Position numbers and translations under genes: made by a program
Source: Hymenobacter sp.
GTDB taxonomy: Bacteria; Bacteroidota; Bacteroidia; Cytophagales; Hymenobacteraceae
DNA length: 9,145 nt
NCBI GenBank assembly: GCA_025362615.1
Contig: JANYFQ010000575.1
Location: 1 to 9,145, forward strand
Reading direction: 5' to 3'
Notes under the pieces: generated by a model
Seen by the model: the letters and a program-made list of their open reading frames with translations, nothing else
The model's database searches: none
What the model was told of the DNA's origin: nothing
Shown here: one piece after another, positions 5,381 to 9,145 of the stretch
How the letters are laid out: every line of letters begins with the position of its first letter
How positions within the stretch are numbered: the first letter of the stretch is position 1

Positions 5381-5417
5381 ACAGCCCCGGCAACCAGCGG
5401 TTGTCGGGGCTGTTTTG
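5381..5417 (+). terminator. Terminator between convergent YkvA and T9SS genes
   Basis: ACAGCCCCGGCAACC (5381-5395) pairs with GGTTGTCGGGGCTGT (5399-5413), one G-U pair, loop AGC, followed by TTTTG. Outer bases GCACA and TTTTGTGC extend the dyad. It lies 27 bp after the YkvA stop and 40 bp beyond the stop of the convergent minus-strand gene, so it may serve both, with the better T-run on the plus side. Confidence 0.85.
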
Positions 5418-5453
5418 TGCGGACGGGCAAAGCCCCCACGGGCCGTTGCCGCG

Positions 5454-7979
5454 CTACTCCACCACGAGGCGCTTGGCCAGGGCCAGGGACCCGGCCAGCA
5501 CCTGCACGGTGTAGATGCCGGCGGGCAGGCCGGCCAGGTCGAGGGCCAGGCGGGTGGTGCCGGCGGGCAAGGGCACGGCGCGGGCCAGGCGGCCCAGCGC
5601 GTCGAGCAGGCGCACCTGCCCGGCCACGCGGCTCGCCTCGGCGGGCAGCGTGAGGGTGGCGGCGCGGTGGGCCGGGTTGGGGTACAGCCCGACCAGGGCC
5701 GCCAGGGCCGCCAGGGCCGCCCCGCGCCCGGCCAGCGGGGTGCGGATGGCCAGCGCCGCCGACGGGGCCGACACCGCAGGCGGCGCGCAGGCCGCCGTGA
5801 CGCTGATGTTGTACGCCGTGTTGGGGGTCAGGCCGACGAGCGCGAGCGGCGAAGCCGGGCCGCTGACCGTGACGGGCACCCCGCCCCCGGCGGGCGTGGC
5901 CGTGGCCGTGTAGGCCGTGGCCCCGCCGCCGCCGGGCGCAAAGCCCAGGATGGCCGAGGTGGCCGTCAAGGCGCTCACGGCCAGGGCTGTGGGCGGCAGG
6001 CAGGGCGCAGCGCAGGCCCCCGCTGCACGGGCAAGCGTCAGGCCAAAGTTGCCGGCATCGCCCCCGGTGGATAAATTAGTGCTGGTGCGGTACACGGCCA
6101 CATAGTACACCTGCCCGGCTACCGTGGGGAAGCTGACGGTGCCAAAACTGGGATTCAGGATGGCGAAGCGGCAAGGCGGCGTGGTTGACGCAGTTTGGGC
6201 CACGCATTGCAGGCTGCCGCAACTCCCCTCGAACACTTCTATTTCGGGTTGGCTCACCGTGTATGCGTCGCAGGCGTTGAGGGTCATGGGCACTCCTTGC
6301 CCGACAAGGGTGTACCAGACCTGGTTGTTGTAAAAAGTGCTCGGTACGCACCGGCGCGGGTCGGTGACTTCGATGGTGGCCCTCAGGGCGGTGCCCTGCA
6401 CGGTTTGCCCGCAGGCCAGCGGCAGGGCGTTGGCGCAGTTGTCGTTTGGTGGCGGGCCGGGCGACAGCGTGAAGCACTCGATGAAAATGGGCGAGGAGGC
6501 CACCCCGCTGGTGCAAATGCGGACTAGTTCTAGCCGGTAGCGGGTGGCGGGCTGCAGGCTGGTAAGCCTGTAAGGAAACGTGGTCACGTTGTTGGCCACC
6601 ACCACCGGGCCGCCGTTTACCGGAGTGGCCGTGAGGCGGTAGGTGATTGGAATGGCCAGGCTGAAATCAAAATCCACCGACGTGGCAGTTTCGTTGCGTA
6701 CCCCCAGTTGTCCTTGCGCCGGAAAAAGAAAGTCATCGCAGGTGTTCGCCGCTACCTCCCGTACGCAGATAGTGAAGGGTCCGGGAACTAGAGCAGTGGC
6801 AGTTGCTACGCTCAAATAAACGAACGGCTCGCCTAAATTCACGTCCCTTGAAGTGAAGCGCAAAGCTTGCGCCGTGGTGGCACCTGTGTTCAATGTACCC
6901 GCTTGCGGCCCCGAGCCGAGGGTGGAGTAGTAGTTGGTTGGTGGGAAGTTATTCACATAGTTAAACAGCCGCAAAACATTTGCTGGCGCACCTGTGACCG
7001 TAACTTCCAAAATGATACCTGACGCTGGGGACGCTAGCTTGAACCACACGTCGTTCTGATATGAAAGGTCGACATTCAACGCTTGAATGCGCGTGGGATA
7101 GGCTCCCAACGCGTGGCTGGGCGTGGCTCCGGTTGTGGTGCCCTGGGTGGGCGCACAGGCCGCCCCGAGCGGGGCCGCCGTCAGCAACACCGCCCCCAGC
7201 GGGTCGTCGTTGTCGGTGGTGGTGGTGAAGGTGCGGGTGATGAGCGCCCCGTTGCCACCCGCCGCGCAAATTCCCTGGATGGTGAGCGTGTAGGCAGTAA
7301 GGGGCGTGAGGCCGGTGAGGCCGTAGCCGGTGGTGTTGGCGGTCGCAAAGGTTTGGGTCGGCCCGCCGGCGGTGGGCACCAGGGTGAGGACGTAGCTGGT
7401 GTTGTTGATGCCGGGGCCGTAACTGACGAAGGCCGAGGTGCCGCCGATGCTGGTGACGGCCACGTTGCGCGGGTCGCCGCAGGCCGGAGCCACGCCCACG
7501 CACACTACAAAGGGCGCTGGCCCGCTGGCCCCGGCCCGCTGCCCGATTTTGATGTAGTAGGGCGTGCTGGGGGCGGCCGCCACGAAGGCCGTGGGGGCCG
7601 CCGCGCCGGCCGCCCCGGCGGAGCAGGCCACCTCCACGAACGGCCCGGCCGAGCCGAGGATGGTGGAGAAGACGCGGATTTCGTGGGCGGCGGCCCCCAC
7701 CACGCTCACGGCGAAGCCGGTGCTGGCCGGGCCGGTGGCGGGGGTGCCGAAGCGGTACCACACGTCGCCGGCCAGAGCCCCGGCGCAGCCCACGGGCTGG
7801 TAGCCGTTGGGGGCCGTGAGGGTGGCGTTGGCCAGTTGGCCGGGTACGGGGTTGGCACAGGCGGGGTCGTAGGTGAGGAACGCGGCGGCGATGGGGTCGT
7901 CGTTGGCGGGCGCGGTTTGGGCCAGGGCCGGGGCCAGCGCCCCCGTTGCCAGCAGCAGGCCGAGTAAAAGCTTTTTCAT
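5454..7979 (-). CDS. T9SS-sorted secreted protein with three fibronectin type III repeats, 841 aa
   Basis: A classic signal peptide (MKKLLLGLLLATGALAPALA, cleavage near residue 20) opens the protein. Three composite repeats follow. Each starts with NDDP or NDNC and a Cys-containing beta-sandwich-like module (about 24-165, 256-412, 510-655; VWYRF, VWFKL and VWYTL in each). Each continues into a fibronectin type III domain (about 166-255, 415-506, 661-747) marked by GLTPLTAYTLTIQGIC, SLQPATRYRLELVRIC and GLTPNTAYNISVTAAC. An Ala linker leads to the T9SS sorting domain (763-841) with LYPNPAHRAATL, VRLLDALGRLAR and LAGLPAGIYTVQVL. Such proteins cross the outer membrane by T9SS and are attached or released after cleavage of this domain. 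No enzyme domain is seen, so adhesion or matrix function is a guess. There are 21 cysteines. Base composition shifts sharply within the gene. Confidence 0.9.
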   Translation of the reverse strand: MKKLLLGLLLATGALAPALAQTAPANDDPIAAAFLTYDPACANPVPGQLANATLTAPNGYQPVGCAGALAGDVWYRFGTPATGPASTGFAVSVVGAAAHEIRVFSTILGSAGPFVEVACSAGAAGAAAPTAFVAAAPSTPYYIKIGQRAGASGPAPFVVCVGVAPACGDPRNVAVTSIGGTSAFVSYGPGINNTSYVLTLVPTAGGPTQTFATANTTGYGLTGLTPLTAYTLTIQGICAAGGNGALITRTFTTTTDNDDPLGAVLLTAAPLGAACAPTQGTTTGATPSHALGAYPTRIQALNVDLSYQNDVWFKLASPASGIILEVTVTGAPANVLRLFNYVNNFPPTNYYSTLGSGPQAGTLNTGATTAQALRFTSRDVNLGEPFVYLSVATATALVPGPFTICVREVAANTCDDFLFPAQGQLGVRNETATSVDFDFSLAIPITYRLTATPVNGGPVVVANNVTTFPYRLTSLQPATRYRLELVRICTSGVASSPIFIECFTLSPGPPPNDNCANALPLACGQTVQGTALRATIEVTDPRRCVPSTFYNNQVWYTLVGQGVPMTLNACDAYTVSQPEIEVFEGSCGSLQCVAQTASTTPPCRFAILNPSFGTVSFPTVAGQVYYVAVYRTSTNLSTGGDAGNFGLTLARAAGACAAPCLPPTALAVSALTATSAILGFAPGGGGATAYTATATPAGGGVPVTVSGPASPLALVGLTPNTAYNISVTAACAPPAVSAPSAALAIRTPLAGRGAALAALAALVGLYPNPAHRAATLTLPAEASRVAGQVRLLDALGRLARAVPLPAGTTRLALDLAGLPAGIYTVQVLAGSLALAKRLVVE
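5693..5719 (-). repeat. Three tandem 9-bp repeats in the linker before the sorting domain
   Basis: CCAGGGCCG is repeated exactly three times (5693-5701, 5702-5710, 5711-5719). On the coding strand this gives a repeated Ala-Leu-Ala unit in AALAALAALVGLYP. Copy changes would keep the frame and alter the spacing between the last fibronectin domain and the T9SS signal. Confidence 0.85.
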
Positions 7980-8041
7980 GAGGAAAGGGAAAAGTGAGTG
8001 GACGAAGGGAAGGGCGAACTACCCGTGGTTTGCCGACCGTG

Positions 8042-8083
8042 CGACAGCCCACCGAAAGAATTCGATGAGCTGTCGGTTTCGGT
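8042..8083. repeat. Interlocked pair of inverted repeats in the gap between the T9SS genes
   Basis: CGACAGC (8042-8048) pairs with GCTGTCG (8069-8075), and ACCGAAA (8051-8057) pairs with TTTCGGT (8077-8083). All arms are perfect 7-mers in the order A-B-A'-B'. The two stems therefore cannot form as separate nested hairpins: they either exclude each other or form a pseudoknot. No T-run follows on either strand. The region is 3' to the 8100-9008 fragment and 5' to the gene starting at 7979. Confidence 0.55.
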
Positions 8084-8099
8084 CAAGTCAAGGGGCCGG

Positions 8100-9008
8100 C
8101 TACTGGCGTTCCAGCAGTTGGCTCTCGTTGCGCTGATTGGTCGTCAGCTTCACCCGGTAGCTGCCGGCGGGCAGCCGGTGCTTGGGCGTCCAGCTCAGGC
8201 GCGTCGTGCCTTCGGCCGGCGCGGGCAGCCGCTCCACCGTGCGGCCCAGCAGGTCGGTGACGAGCAGTTGCTCGACCCGCTCACCTGCCTTCAGGTTGAG
8301 CTGCAGCTCCACGGCCCCGTCCGAGGGGTTGGGGTAGGCCCGCAGGGCATTGGTGTCAATGGCGGGCACCGGCTGCCCGCTGCCGGGCGTGGCGCGAAAG
8401 TTGCCGCTGCCGCCAATGGCAGTGCTGCCCTTCCATGAAAGGTAGCCTTTGTTTGTGTCAATGAACAAGTGCGAAGTGCCATTGGTCACCGTGTGGCGGC
8501 CAGCCACGCTGGACGCAAATTGATTGCCCGGCGCGTTAAAGTTCACGCGGCTGTAACTCGAGGCACTGACTGCACCACCGCTTGGGTTAAAGCTAACGCC
8601 CCAGATGTCGATGCCGCTGCCCCCACCGGCGGCGGTGCTAACACCGGCTCCGTAGCTTGTACCTTGCCAGGTAATGAGGTAGTTGCCAGCGTTACCACCG
8701 TGGTAAGCAATAGCCGGACGGCTGGCTTCCAGATTGGTAAATCCAACATTTACCAGCACCCCACTGACGGGTACGCCAGAAGAGTTCACCGTAGTAGCAG
8801 ACCAGTTACCCGAAGACCTACCGTAATTCCGAATTTCGTACATGGTTGGGCCATTGCAGTTGGACATGGCGAGGTTCAGCACCACTTGCACGTCGGTCGG
8901 AAACGAGGTCGAACCGGAAGCGGCAATGCGAGGGGTCGTCTCAATCGGATTTCCAAATACTACGCCGTTGGGCAAGTCCAAGCTTGCGCCAGGGTTGTTC
9001 TCCTGCAA
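8100..9008 (-). pseudogene. T9SS-sorted surface protein, N-terminus missing
   Basis: The open frame (about 302 codons) ends in a good T9SS sorting domain (222-302): LRAYPNPSDGAVELQL, EQLLVTDLLGRTVERL, LPAGSYRVKL. The preceding part is Gly/Ser/Asn-rich with beta-strand patterns such as ASRPAIAYHGG..GNYLITWQG, reminiscent of beta-propeller blades in surface proteins, but no family is certain. There is no signal peptide and no ATG near the start: the frame begins just after a stop codon (9015-9017) belonging to the adjacent probable transposase, and the only early start is TTG at 9006-9008. It therefore looks cut by insertion, with its true 5' end beyond the window. Without Sec export it could not use T9SS. 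A genuine short gene with a TTG start is an unlikely alternative. Confidence 0.75.
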
Positions 9009-9145
9009 TAGGACTTACGCACTCGCCCCCACCAACGCGGGAATGAGGGGGTTTTGCAGGAGTTGGCGCAGGTAGGGTGCCCACTGCTGTTGGTGGGCTT
9101 GGTAAAGGGTTTGCCCGGCCTGGCGGGCGTACTGGTGCAGTGAAA
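9009..9145 (-). mobile_element. Probable second insertion sequence, one end present
   Basis: The boundary is inferred near 9009, between the interrupted T9SS gene and the stop of the probable transposase. The terminal sequence, read inward on the plus strand, is TAGGACTTACGCACTCG. Its partner inverted repeat and target duplication are outside the window, so this cannot be confirmed here. Confidence 0.4.
9015..9145 (-). CDS. Probable transposase, C-terminal 43 residues (runs off right edge)
   Basis: Reading the minus strand from the window edge, one frame stays open for 43 codons and stops at TAA (9015-9017). The end reads HQYARQAGQTLYQAHQQQWA, then PYLRQLLQNPLIPALVGASA. The composition is helical and basic, like many transposase C-termini. 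The transposase call rests mainly on position: the stop is about 6 bp before the point where a host gene lacking its 5' end begins, and CDS ends this close to the element terminus are common in insertion sequences. The IS family was not recognised. It is not the tail expected for the IS5-like element at the left edge, so the two elements appear different. Confidence 0.4.
   Translation of the reverse strand, partial: SLHQYARQAGQTLYQAHQQQWAPYLRQLLQNPLIPALVGASA

Noticed and set aside
5298..6074. 258-codon plus-strand open frame rich in Gly, Arg and Gln
   Set aside because: It is antisense to the sorting-domain end of the T9SS gene and crosses the terminator. Low-complexity composition from very high GC.
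7083..7967. 294-codon plus-strand frame opposite the T9SS gene N-terminus
   Set aside because: Repeated Gly/Gly-Arg/Gly-His content with no domain. The minus strand has a signal peptide and fibronectin domains.
1..9145. Composite transposon formed by the two edge elements
   Set aside because: The visible ends differ (GGTCGTGAGGAC versus TAGGACTTACGC) and the right-edge protein tail is unlike an IS5-type C-terminus.
1..9145. CRISPR arrays, tRNA, rRNA, phage or known defence genes
   Set aside because: No regularly spaced repeats, cloverleaf-like sequences, phage structural motifs or defence-protein motifs were found in any intergenic region.

Overview
The window looks like Bacteroidota chromosome, most likely Hymenobacter or a close relative in Cytophagales. 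The evidence is a GC-rich background, two proteins with type IX secretion (T9SS) C-terminal sorting domains (YPNP motif, LLDALGR/VTDLLGR, LPAGIYTV/LPAGSYRV), YkuD_2-type L,D-transpeptidases, mostly absent Shine-Dalgarno sequences, and promoter-like sites that fit the Bacteroidota TTG...TAnnTTTG pattern. The genus is an inference from protein style; no rRNA or marker gene is present.

Layout, left to right. (1) 1-237 is the end of an insertion sequence carrying the N-terminus of an IS5-type transposase on the minus strand. It has cut a minus-strand gene for an exported protein, possibly an alpha/beta hydrolase, of which 50 codons remain (238-387). (2) 533-2351 holds two tandem plus-strand L,D-transpeptidase-family paralogues, closed by a strong terminator at 2385-2434. 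(3) 2548-3021 (minus) encodes an alanine-rich single-span membrane protein of unknown function. 3234-3551 (minus) encodes a small HExxH protein of DUF4157-like type. (4) 3884-4582 (plus) is an exported NlpC/P60 endopeptidase with its own candidate promoter and a clean terminator. (5) 4817-5353 (plus) is a YkvA/DUF1232 membrane protein with terminator. (6) 5454-7979 (minus) is an 841-residue secreted T9SS protein built as three repeats of a Cys-containing beta-sandwich-like module plus a fibronectin type III domain. (7) 8100-9008 (minus) is a second T9SS-sorted protein that has lost its N-terminus. Directly upstream, and in the same frame, an unidentified probable transposase ends at 9015.

Functional reading. 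The central part is envelope-directed: two peptidoglycan L,D-transpeptidase-like enzymes and an NlpC/P60 peptidase could remodel the wall, and two surface proteins would leave through T9SS. They do not form one operon, because terminators and strand changes separate them. Both edges are IS-associated and both flanking host genes are broken, so this is a remodelled accessory segment. No RNA genes, CRISPR arrays, phage genes or recognisable defence system were seen. The least explained signals are the abrupt GC mosaic inside the 841-residue gene, several dyads in intergenic gaps, and an interlocked pair of inverted repeats at 8042-8083.
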